Positions 1 through 5,594 of a DNA stretch of 5,759 bases are shown here, piece by piece (position 1 is the first letter of the stretch; each line of letters starts with the position of its first letter). Under the pieces are notes generated by a model. It saw nothing but the letters and a program-made list of their open reading frames with translations. It ran no database searches and was not told the origin of the DNA. This DNA comes from Candidatus Bathyarchaeota archaeon (GTDB lineage: Archaea; Thermoproteota; Bathyarchaeia; Bathyarchaeales; Bathyarchaeaceae). The stretch lies in the NCBI GenBank assembly GCA_003662715.1, contig QMYO01000126.1:1-5759 (forward strand), read 5' to 3'. Position numbers and translations under genes: made by a program.

Positions 1-24
1 GATATATTATGTTGAGGAGTGGGA

Positions 25-822
25 ATGTTGAGGGAAGTGTTAGAGAAGCTAGTAAAGGGTCAAATTTCCGTGGACGAGGCTGAGAAGCTTCTTAGGATTT
101 TGGCTATCGAAGAGATCGGCAATCTGGCTAAGATAGATGTTGGTCGCAAGTTTAGGAAGGGAGTACCTGAAGTTATTCTTGCTGAAGGAAAAAGGCCTGA
201 GGATGTTGCGGAAATAGCATTAAGAATGCTGAACGAAAGGGAGAGAGCTATAATCAGTCGAGCCACAAGGGAGCAGATAGATGTTATTAAAAAGGTTGCT
301 CCCAATGACGTAATTTTACAAGTTGACAATAGAGTTAGCATGATAGTGATTAAGAAGAAGGGTTTTGAGGTTAAAAGGACTGGTGGAAAAGTTGGGATCC
401 TAACAGCAGGAACGTCCGATATTTCTATCGCTGAAGAAGCAAGGGTTATAGCTGAGGAAACGGGATGCGAGGTCATAACGGCCTATGATGTTGGAGTAGC
501 TGGAATCCACAGGCTCTTTCCCTATTTGAAAGAGATGATTGAAAAGGATGTGGATGTAATTGTGGTAGTTGCAGGAAGGGAAGGGGCGCTACCTTCGGTA
601 GTAGCAGGTATGGTCGATGCTCCAATAGTGGCTGTTCCCACCTCCATTGGATATGGTCTCGGTGAGAAAGGTATCAGCGCGTTAATGGCCATGCTTCAAG
701 CTTGTTCGCTTGGCCTAGCCGTTGTTAACATTGATGGTGGGGTTGCGGCTGGAGCTGTAGCTGCTTTAATCGCCAATCGTGTTGCCAAGTTCAGGAAAAG
801 TAAGAATGAAAACCACCCCTGA
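25..822 (+). CDS. larB: LarB, nickel-pincer cofactor biosynthesis protein (NaAD carboxylase/hydrolase)
   Basis: LarB-family protein of 265 aa. By family knowledge it carboxylates nicotinic acid adenine dinucleotide and hydrolyses the product to pyridinium-3,5-biscarboxylate mononucleotide, the first cytoplasmic step towards the nickel-pincer nucleotide used by LarA-type racemases. The N-terminal part (about residues 1-95) carries the family signature of an Arg-rich stretch followed by GVPEVILAEGK (about 46-56). The C-terminal PurE/AIR-carboxylase-like domain has GTSD (129-132), AGREGALPSVVAG (183-195), PTSIGYG (205-211) and NIDGG near 235-239. Cys227 sits where LarB proteins have the conserved catalytic Cys. 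I chose the ATG at 25 because GAGGAG at 14-19 is 5 nt before it; the in-frame GTG at 19 overlaps that ribosome binding site. No larC, larE or larA is visible, and upstream sequence is missing. It converges on the next gene. Confidence 0.93.
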   Translation: MLREVLEKLVKGQISVDEAEKLLRILAIEEIGNLAKIDVGRKFRKGVPEVILAEGKRPEDVAEIALRMLNERERAIISRATREQIDVIKKVAPNDVILQVDNRVSMIVIKKKGFEVKRTGGKVGILTAGTSDISIAEEARVIAEETGCEVITAYDVGVAGIHRLFPYLKEMIEKDVDVIVVVAGREGALPSVVAGMVDAPIVAVPTSIGYGLGEKGISALMAMLQACSLGLAVVNIDGGVAAGAVAALIANRVAKFRKSKNENHP

Positions 823-846
823 TCAATCTCCCTCTTGGGCTCTAAT

Positions 847-862
847 TTTCAGCGTACTGAAA
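847..862. terminator. Small perfect hairpin between convergent genes, possible bidirectional terminator
   Basis: TTTCAG, a CGTA loop, then CTGAAA form a perfect 6-bp stem in the 57-bp spacer between two convergent stop codons. A TTTT run (846-849) overlaps its left arm. Archaeal termination relies mainly on U-runs, and no long U-run follows on either strand, so terminator function is inferred from position only. Confidence 0.3.
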
Positions 863-879
863 CAACATACTAAACATCA

Positions 880-2154
880 TTAAATTTCGAAGCTCGTAGG
901 CCAAGGATTTTTCATGCATTCCTCACTAATTCTGCTTATGTATGTGGACAGAAACGTCTTTGTCATTAGGTGAACGGGGTACATGCCTCGTTCAGTGACT
1001 TGCACCGAGTTTTTATCAGACTTTATAATGCCAAAAAGACGAAACATGCGTAAGGGCCACTTAAGTGCCTCGTCCAGCTCAACACCAAACTGCTTGCTAA
1101 ATCCATATTTATTAACCTTGGTTTCATAGAGTCTCATCATAAACCATTGTGCCATTGACCCTTTCTTTGAAAGTTCGCTTCCTATCGCTATGGGTAAACC
1201 TTTGTCTACCGCCTTAATGTAATCATCGACTAGAAACGTGTTCCAATAGGTAAATTGGCATATTCTAGAAGCCGCGCCGGCGCCTATACCAATATATTCC
1301 TCCCGTTCAACTGAGCCATACTTTTCTACGCCCTGTTTTGTGAAGCTCCAAACAGAGCAGGGTTCATAACCAGCATTGATTAAGAGATCTACTATCATAC
1401 CATACATAGCCTTCTCCATTTTGTCTCCTGGGATCTTTATTCGACCCCTTTTTACATCTCTATACATTTTGGTGTAAGGAAACAGCATGAGTGGGTAAGT
1501 GGTTATTTGCGGGACTTCCATCTTTATTGATATTTCTAGGTCATTTCTTAGATCTGAAAGAGTTTGAGTAGGTAAGGAAAACATTAAGTCGATGTTCACA
1601 CAGTCGAAATCCTTAGCTAATGCGGCTTTTATAGCGTCAATAGCAGTTTTACCGCCGTGACTCATCCTTCCTATAGCCCTTAAGATGTCATCATCAAAGG
1701 ACTGCACTCCTATGCTAAGCTTCTTTATCCCGGAACCAAGCAGGAGATCAAGTGTGTTTTCGCTTAAATCATCAGGGTTTGCCTCGGTACATATGTCGCC
1801 CTTTACCGTGAAAGATTCCTTGACGTGTTCCACGATTTCAGCCAACCCTTCTGGCATGAGGGTCGGAGTTCCTCCACCAAAGTATAAAGAGTTAACAGTG
1901 ATGCCCCCAAGCATCTCTTTATAGAGATTAATTTCTTTTTTCACGGCGTTTATATACGGCTCAGCTTTATTGGGTTGCCAGGGATACCTATTGTAGGGGC
2001 AATACGGACATGGTATTTTACAGAACGGTATATGAACGTAGAGGCCTATGCTTTCAACATCATTTGGGAGTTTAAGCTTCATTTTAGAGAACTTAATTCC
2101 TTTGAGTTGTTTTTTAGTCATGTACTTCACAATAGATTCTGACATCGGAATCAC
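880..2154 (-). CDS. HemN/HemW-family (coproporphyrinogen III oxidase-like) radical SAM protein
   Basis: Radical SAM enzyme of 424 aa. The 4Fe-4S/SAM motif is C45-x3-C49-x2-C52, preceded by YVHIPF as in HemN/HemW. The rest of the core follows in order: FGGGTPT (92-98), TEANP (123-127), LSIGVQSF (146-153), NIDLMFSLPTQT (187-198) and GIGAGAAS (289-296), then a HemN-like C-terminal region of about 125 residues. Length and order fit the family. Members include HemN (oxygen-independent coproporphyrinogen oxidase), HemW (haem chaperone) and several of unknown substrate, so the name does not settle the reaction. The longest frame starts at GTG 2154. ATG at 2145 (codon 4) and ATG at 2121 (codon 12) are alternatives; none has a clear Shine-Dalgarno sequence. 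A TATA-like TAATTATC (minus strand, 2182-2175) about 24 nt before 2154 would suit a leaderless mRNA. Divergent from nikR; nickel-dependent control is inferred. Confidence 0.88.
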   Translation of the reverse strand: MIPMSESIVKYMTKKQLKGIKFSKMKLKLPNDVESIGLYVHIPFCKIPCPYCPYNRYPWQPNKAEPYINAVKKEINLYKEMLGGITVNSLYFGGGTPTLMPEGLAEIVEHVKESFTVKGDICTEANPDDLSENTLDLLLGSGIKKLSIGVQSFDDDILRAIGRMSHGGKTAIDAIKAALAKDFDCVNIDLMFSLPTQTLSDLRNDLEISIKMEVPQITTYPLMLFPYTKMYRDVKRGRIKIPGDKMEKAMYGMIVDLLINAGYEPCSVWSFTKQGVEKYGSVEREEYIGIGAGAASRICQFTYWNTFLVDDYIKAVDKGLPIAIGSELSKKGSMAQWFMMRLYETKVNKYGFSKQFGVELDEALKWPLRMFRLFGIIKSDKNSVQVTERGMYPVHLMTKTFLSTYISRISEECMKNPWPTSFEI

Positions 2155-2160
2155 TGGTTA

Positions 2161-2223
2161 AGTATTACTTTTTTGATAATTAGTGTTACTAAAGGCATTA
2201 ATATTTTTCTATTAGATAATACT
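2161..2223. promoter_or_regulatory. Divergent promoter region with NikR-like half-sites
   Basis: GTATTAC (2162-2168) and GTGTTAC (2183-2189) lie in the same orientation, 21 bp apart start to start, with a 14-bp spacer. The inverted counterpart TAATACT (2217-2223) matches AGTATTA (2161-2167) over 7 bp. From memory, the predicted NikR site in archaea is GTGTTAC-N14/15-GTAACAC, so sequence and spacing resemble it but the second half-site is direct rather than inverted. The first two sites flank TAATTATC (minus strand, 2182-2175), the likely TATA box of the radical SAM gene. TTAATATT (2198-2205) is a likely TATA box for nikR, placing its transcription start near 2228 beside the third site. Confidence 0.45.
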
Positions 2224-2243
2224 ATTGAACGGAGAAATCTGTC

Positions 2244-2654
2244 ATGGCGGGAAAAGGTGTTTCAAGATTTGGTGTTTCGGTGCCTCCTGAACTGCTTACG
2301 GAGTTTGATGAGACAATTGCGCGTATGGGTTATGATAGGTCGAAGGCGATTCAGCTTGCCATGCGCAACTTTTTAAGCGAATATATGTGGAAGTATGAAG
2401 AGGAAGGCGTGGCCGCCGGAACCATGACTATCATCTACGATCATGAAGTAAAAGGCTTGGAAGAAAGCTTAACGGATACTCAGCATCTCTACAGGAACAT
2501 AGTTAGTTCAGCGATGCACATTCATTTGGATGAACAAAACTGTCTCTTGGTAATAGCAGTCAAAGGCAAAGTAAAAGCGATCCAAAATCTAGCCAAAGAA
2601 CTAATGAGTAAAAGAGGAATAAAGCAACTTAAACTAGCAACAGTCATATCGTAA
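2244..2654 (+). CDS. nikR: NikR, nickel-responsive transcriptional regulator
   Basis: Complete 136-aa NikR, the usual family length. Residues 1-50 form the ribbon-helix-helix DNA-binding domain: a beta strand around RFGVSVP (8-14), helix 15-28 and helix 31-47. Residues from about 60 onward form the ACT-like metal-binding and tetramerisation domain. The four nickel ligands of E. coli NikR (H76, H87, H89, C95) have exact counterparts at identical spacing: H81, H92, H94 and C100. The high-affinity square-planar nickel site is therefore intact. Known members repress nickel uptake genes when nickel is plentiful. The ATG at 2244 is supported by GGAG at 2231-2234. An overlapping frame from 2173 is a shadow. 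No nickel transporter is visible nearby, so local targets may be the divergent radical SAM gene and nikR itself (inference from the spacer half-sites). Confidence 0.96.
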   Translation: MAGKGVSRFGVSVPPELLTEFDETIARMGYDRSKAIQLAMRNFLSEYMWKYEEEGVAAGTMTIIYDHEVKGLEESLTDTQHLYRNIVSSAMHIHLDEQNCLLVIAVKGKVKAIQNLAKELMSKRGIKQLKLATVIS

Positions 2655-2698
2655 AAGTATGATCTCAAAGATTGTTTGCAGTTTCGGGCGCAAAGCGA

Positions 2699-2710
2699 TA
2701 GGGTACCCTA
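2699..2710. repeat. 12-bp perfect palindrome
   Basis: TAGGGTACCCTA is its own reverse complement and begins 45 bp after the nikR stop. It could be a regulator half-site pair upstream of the promoter-like element at 2725-2741, or a chance occurrence. No second copy was noticed in the window. Confidence 0.4.
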
Positions 2711-2724
2711 AATTTTCATGATAC

Positions 2725-2741
2725 GGAGAAGCGTTTAAAAG
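2725..2741 (+). promoter_or_regulatory. Candidate archaeal BRE/TATA promoter
   Basis: GGAGAAGCG is followed by TTTAAAAG (2734-2741), a good archaeal BRE/TATA arrangement. It predicts transcription starting near 2762, about 200 nt before the RusA-like gene. That would give the gene a long leader, or the product is an unrecognised short RNA or peptide. Confidence 0.4.
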
Positions 2742-2908
2742 ATGTTCGGCCGACTTGGGAAACTTCTCTCAAAACCAAAAATTTGGCATGATGCAAGTAT
2801 CCGCCTTCCAGTGACTCTTCTATTTCTGGCGTCTGCCGCGTAAAATATGGATTTTAAGAATGCTCAGTCATGCACAGCTCAATTGTTTTCTCGCACATAC
2901 GATAGGCG

Positions 2909-2930
2909 TCCGTTAAGGCTTATTAACGGA
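2909..2930. repeat. Perfect inverted repeat (8-bp arms) upstream of the RusA-like gene
   Basis: TCCGTTAA, a 6-nt loop, then TTAACGGA. The right arm overlaps a weak TATA-like TTATTAAC (2920-2927) that would place a transcription start near 2950, just before the RusA-like gene at 2960. It may be an operator or an RNA hairpin in a longer leader; nothing in the window identifies a binding protein. Confidence 0.45.
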
Positions 2931-2959
2931 AATGAAGAATTTTCCTCTTTGAGTGATGA

Positions 2960-3307
2960 ATGATGAGAGGGCAAAAAATAATTGATATCATTGTTGTTGG
3001 TAGAGTTAGTGTCTGGGCTAATCCTCCGTATGAGGCTCCATGGAAGAATAAAATAACCGAAGCAGTCAAACCCATTACAGAAAGCCCGCCGAAAAACTGC
3101 TCAATTAGACTACAATTTTACATTTCTGAGGAAAGGTTAACTGCAGGTAATGATGTCGACAATCTGGCAAAGCCAGTCCTCGATGCACTTAAAGTTGCCG
3201 GGGCCATCGTAGATGACCCCTTTGTTTTCAATTTGGATGTAACAAAGTTCCCTGCTACCGACGAGGAAAAAGTTCACATCGAACTTTGGCAGTGGATAAC
3301 TCATTAA
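2960..3307 (+). CDS. RusA-family Holliday junction resolvase-like endonuclease
   Basis: Small protein of 115 aa, matching the family length (E. coli RusA is 120 aa). The RusA signature is intact: D65-V-D67-N68, K71, then LDAL (74-77), and D85-D86 after a glycine turn. These correspond to the metal-binding aspartates and lysine of E. coli RusA (D70, D72, K76, D91). The N-terminal beta strand (about 7-18) and the proline-rich W19-ANPPYEAPW-28 stretch also fit. Family members are dimeric Mg-dependent nucleases that resolve four-way junctions; many are phage-encoded. Two adjacent ATGs (2960, 2963) are possible starts. GTGAT at 2953-2957 is 5 nt from the second, so 2963 may be the true start. The glycosylase gene follows after 52 bp. 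The family call is firm; activity on Holliday junctions is inferred. Confidence 0.87.
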   Translation: MMRGQKIIDIIVVGRVSVWANPPYEAPWKNKITEAVKPITESPPKNCSIRLQFYISEERLTAGNDVDNLAKPVLDALKVAGAIVDDPFVFNLDVTKFPATDEEKVHIELWQWITH

Positions 3308-3359
3308 ATGCGTGCGCAAGATTATTATTTAAAACACAAGTGTAATTGAGGTCATAGAA

Positions 3360-4040
3360 ATGACCATAATACGTGACAGAGAAAAGATTGAGAAGGCAGC
3401 CATAATTCTCGAAGATGTCAAACCTTCAAATCCCTTTGAATACGGAAAGTGGAAAAGAATTCCTAAATCCAGTTTAGTGAAGATAGCAGTGGTTAGAGCC
3501 TTATCACCCCAGACGAGAGTTTCTAATCTCAGGAGTTTAGAATATTCAACGGACCTCGACAAGTTATTAACTGATATCTCCGATGAGCGGATAGAAGTCA
3601 TCTTGAGGAAGCATAGGATACGTTTCCCCAAACGAAAAGTCAAAGCGGTGAAACTCGTTCGCTCAATTAACTGGGTGGGCACAATTCGAGCACTAGAGAA
3701 ATTCAGTGGACGTAGCCTAGAGGATGAGAGAGAAGCCAGAATTAGAATAATGAAGAGAACCTTTGGAATGGGCCTGAAGACAGTCAGTGATTTCTTGAAG
3801 GACATCGGTTTCAGCAAACACTTGGCTGTGTTGGACAGCAGAAATCTGAGATTTCTGAAATCTGTAGGGATAGCACCTGAAAATTTGAAGGCTAGTAGGT
3901 TGCCTGATCGCAGAATTTATTATGAATTGGAAGACGCCGAAAACGAAATAGCGAATCAAATGGGCATAACGGTTTCAGAGCTTGATGAGAAAATAATGAC
4001 TTACACAGGGACTCCAAAGGAGTTGCCCCATAGAATCTAA
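3360..4040 (+). CDS. ogg: Ogg2-type 8-oxoguanine DNA glycosylase / AP lyase (HhH-GPD superfamily)
   Basis: A 226-aa bifunctional DNA glycosylase. The helix-hairpin-helix is FGMGLKTVSDFLKDIG (135-150), containing the presumed catalytic Lys140. The activating Asp159 lies in LAVLDSRNLR (155-164). The 19-residue Lys-Asp spacing equals that of human OGG1 (K249, D268). An N-terminal helical segment with VVRALSPQTR (44-53) and RFPKRKVKAV (88-97) matches Ogg2-type proteins, and so does the end (GITVSELDEKI, then a TGT turn and a Lys-Leu-rich tail). The Lys-Asp spacing argues against the AGOG family. It should excise 8-oxoguanine and nick the abasic site by beta-elimination. The start at 3360 is supported by GAGGT (3348-3352) 7 nt upstream. 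It lies 52 bp downstream of the RusA-like gene, so the two may be cotranscribed. A local TATA-like TTTAAAA is too close to give a leader containing the ribosome binding site. Confidence 0.85.
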   Translation: MTIIRDREKIEKAAIILEDVKPSNPFEYGKWKRIPKSSLVKIAVVRALSPQTRVSNLRSLEYSTDLDKLLTDISDERIEVILRKHRIRFPKRKVKAVKLVRSINWVGTIRALEKFSGRSLEDEREARIRIMKRTFGMGLKTVSDFLKDIGFSKHLAVLDSRNLRFLKSVGIAPENLKASRLPDRRIYYELEDAENEIANQMGITVSELDEKIMTYTGTPKELPHRI

Positions 4041-4138
4041 ATTGAATAGTGATTGATGCCCCAGCGTCAGTAGAGGGCGACTCAATTCCTATTTTGGTCC
4101 AGATGGGTTAAAATTCACTTTTACGTTCGTGCCTGTGG

Positions 4139-4172
4139 TTATCCAGACGTCTCCCCTCGGACTCGTGGATAA
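4139..4172. repeat. Inverted repeat with 7-bp arms
   Basis: TTATCCA (4139-4145) pairs with TGGATAA (4166-4172) around a 20-nt loop containing the palindrome GACGTC. GG before the left arm and CC two bases after the right arm could lengthen the stem with a bulge. No known RNA family is recognised. Confidence 0.3.
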
Positions 4173-4315
4173 AACCTTGCTATAGGTGTTTCCAGGCTAT
4201 ACCAGGTTCTCATATTAGCTTCATATAGGATGTCTGCAGGTATCCTGAAAAAATCACCTTCCTCTACCGGTGGCACCTTTCAATAAGCCAATATTTCAGC
4301 CTTTTAACGAATGTT

Positions 4316-4346
4316 AGCAGCGTGGGTTCGAATCCCGCCCTCGCAC
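4316..4346 (+). pseudogene. Isolated tRNA 3'-end fragment (T-arm and acceptor 3' strand)
   Basis: GTGGG (4322-4326), loop TTCGAAT (4327-4333) and CCCGC (4334-4338) form a canonical 5-bp T-stem with a perfect B-box, one G-T wobble included. CCTCGCA (4339-4345) follows as a 3' acceptor strand; no CCA is encoded. The partner 5' strand (TGCGAGG or GCGAGGG) is absent upstream, and no D-arm or anticodon arm can be folded in the 275 bp before it. It resembles Ser/Leu-type tRNA ends but appears one C short of a normal acceptor ending in discriminator A. Best read as a broken tRNA or an att-type duplicate left by integration. A tRNA with a very unusual intron arrangement is less likely. Confidence 0.6.
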
Positions 4347-4390
4347 TAAACAACTCCTGTAGCGTTGACCGAGGAAATGGTTATTAAAAG

Positions 4391-4410
4391 AAGAAAAACG
4401 CTTTAATAAA
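4391..4410 (+). promoter_or_regulatory. BRE/TATA promoter of the restriction-like nuclease gene
   Basis: A purine-rich BRE (4391-4400) precedes TTTAATAA (4402-4409). Its centre is 28 nt before the ATG at 4434, the expected distance from TATA box to transcription start. There is no Shine-Dalgarno sequence before that ATG, so a leaderless mRNA is the simplest reading. Confidence 0.6.
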
Positions 4411-4433
4411 ATGACAATCTTAAGTGTTGCATC

Positions 4434-5324
4434 ATGAGACAAGAGGCAATTAGAGAAGCTTTGATTCATTTTGAGCTCTATAGACATTTGATGAATATCC
4501 TCTCACCAGAAAGCAGATTTGACGGAGTGACATACAAGATTGAACCTGAGGTGTCTGTCCAAGGTAAGTCTGCCGACTTAGTGATATACACTGAAACAGG
4601 GGGTTCTTTTAGTCCTCTCCTTGTTATAGAGGTCAAGAAGAAAACCAAGGAGGGATTTTCTGTCTTTGATGACGATGCTGCCAAACAAGCACAACATTAT
4701 GCGGACAATTTGCTTGCCCCATACTTCGCTATAACGGATGGTGAGCGCCTTAGGTTTTTTAAGACTCCTGAGCAACATATTGGAGACTACAGATTCTCAC
4801 TAGACGAATCCGGATGCAGACAGCTCCTCCAAGGGCTTGCAGAGTTTAATGCGAGCAGAAGTTCTGGACTGCCCTTTCCCACTCTACCATCTCCTATGGA
4901 AGAGTTCATGAAGAAAAGCAATAAATTAGTCAAGGAGTTGAAAAAACTCTTTGATGAGCTATCAGTTAAAGGATTGATCGAAAAGGTAAGCGTGGGTAGA
5001 GTGTTATACCTAAACATCAAAAACCATAGGGGAATTATTCGGCTGGGCTTAAGCGACCGGCCAAGCGAAGCCTTCATAGACATGAGGCTAAAAGAGTTGA
5101 GAAGAGCTGTGGGGCCCTGGTTTGCTCAAGTGGTAGAAGAGCTATCCAGAGTTCCGGGCTTCAATTGGGTTCGAGAGGAGGTGCACACTTCAAAGCCCAA
5201 CACTTGGAGGCCCATTAAAAAACTGATAACTGAAGAGCCAGATCCAGCAGAGGTTGTTAAGAATCTACGCGAATGGATACTCAAATTGGAAGAGATTATC
5301 ACCAGACAACATGGGCAACAATAG
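4434..5324 (+). CDS. Stand-alone nuclease with type I restriction HsdR N-terminal-like PD-(D/E)XK domain
   Basis: A 296-aa protein whose first 115 residues match the HsdR_N-type nuclease fold: IEPEVSV (36-42), the metal-binding Asp in SADLVIY (D48), E66-V-K68 in LLVIEVKKK, then Q85-x3-Y89, the QxxxY motif typical of HsdR and RecB-like nucleases. FAITDGERLRFF (98-109) is the usual following strand pair. All nuclease residues are present, so it should be an active Mg-dependent DNase. Unlike HsdR (about 1000 aa) it has no helicase motor. Residues 150-180 are charged and helical, possibly coiled coil. The rest (about 180-290) contains WVREEVHTSKPNTWRP (about 246-261) and ends in an amphipathic helix; I do not recognise this part. 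No hsdM/hsdS is visible. The start is supported by the TATA distance. Defence or DNA processing is inferred from the fold and the nearby tRNA remnant. Confidence 0.8.
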   Translation: MRQEAIREALIHFELYRHLMNILSPESRFDGVTYKIEPEVSVQGKSADLVIYTETGGSFSPLLVIEVKKKTKEGFSVFDDDAAKQAQHYADNLLAPYFAITDGERLRFFKTPEQHIGDYRFSLDESGCRQLLQGLAEFNASRSSGLPFPTLPSPMEEFMKKSNKLVKELKKLFDELSVKGLIEKVSVGRVLYLNIKNHRGIIRLGLSDRPSEAFIDMRLKELRRAVGPWFAQVVEELSRVPGFNWVREEVHTSKPNTWRPIKKLITEEPDPAEVVKNLREWILKLEEIITRQHGQQ

Positions 5325-5518
5325 TGTTCAAATTAAGTACACCAATAATTCATTTCTATCTATGCCAATACGTCACTGCAGAATCGATTTTCTAGGCAGA
5401 CCAAATCCCGAGAGTTTAAACCGATGTTTGCATATAGCACGGGCTCATAACAAAAACGTGGATTATAAACGCGCGCGCAAAATGATAACTGTTACTTAGA
5501 GCTGATAAACTTCTACGT

Positions 5519-5532
5519 CAATTTTATATGTT
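5519..5532 (+). promoter_or_regulatory. Candidate TATA box for the terminal gene
   Basis: A TTTTATATG-type TATA box (5522-5530) lies in the 270-bp gap after the nuclease gene and predicts a start near 5550, about 45 nt before the TTG start at 5595. The rest of the gap shows no convincing gene. Confidence 0.4.
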
Positions 5533-5594
5533 TGATCCTTCATTTTTGTTATTTGCGGAAGGGCAGCTCATCTACATTAAACAAAGGTGATAAC

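Larger units (their letters stand above)
2655..2959. other. 305-bp intergenic region without a convincing gene
   Basis: No convincing coding sequence is visible on either strand. It holds a 12-bp palindrome (2699-2710), a promoter-like BRE/TATA element (2725-2741) and an inverted repeat (2909-2930). A 33-codon frame starts at 2742 and ends in a hydrophobic stretch, with GGAG 13 nt upstream, too far for a usual ribosome binding site. No tRNA B-box or clear C/D-box pair was found. Confidence 0.5.
4041..4433. other. 393-bp intergenic region, probably degraded sequence around a tRNA remnant
   Basis: No intact gene of useful length is visible. Three consecutive protein-like stretches occur in different frames (4049-4111, about 4066-4185 and 4173-4286), each closed by a stop, which suggests a frame-broken pseudogene but is not proof. 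The region also holds a 7-bp inverted repeat (4139-4172), a tRNA 3'-end fragment (4316-4346) and a BRE/TATA element (4391-4410) serving the next gene. Confidence 0.45.

Noticed and set aside
464..471. TGCGAGG matches the missing 5' acceptor strand of the tRNA fragment
   Set aside because: It lies inside larB, almost 4 kb away, with no D-arm after it; a chance heptamer.
60..476. Minus-strand open frame of 138 codons inside larB
   Set aside because: Low-complexity Ser/Leu/Ile-rich shadow of the larB reading frame, with no recognisable motif.
2953..2959. GTGATGA matches a C box of archaeal C/D-box RNA
   Set aside because: It has no D box at a suitable distance and is better explained as ribosome binding and start codon context.
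3329..3817. Minus-strand open frame of 162 codons over the glycosylase gene
   Set aside because: Shadow; the plus strand encodes a complete catalytic HhH-GPD protein with a good ribosome binding site.
4346..4390. TTGACCGAGG near 4364 resembles a class II tRNA A-box, raising a permuted tRNA with the 3' end upstream
   Set aside because: The preceding bases pair poorly with the acceptor strand CCTCGCA, and no anticodon stem forms.
5440..5452. GGGCTCATAAC resembles a tRNA-Met anticodon loop
   Set aside because: The flanking bases do not form the anticodon stem and no T-arm or D-arm follows.
5311..5499. 62-codon plus-strand frame overlapping the end of the nuclease gene
   Set aside because: No ribosome binding site, no recognisable domain, and it uses an out-of-frame internal ATG of the nuclease gene.
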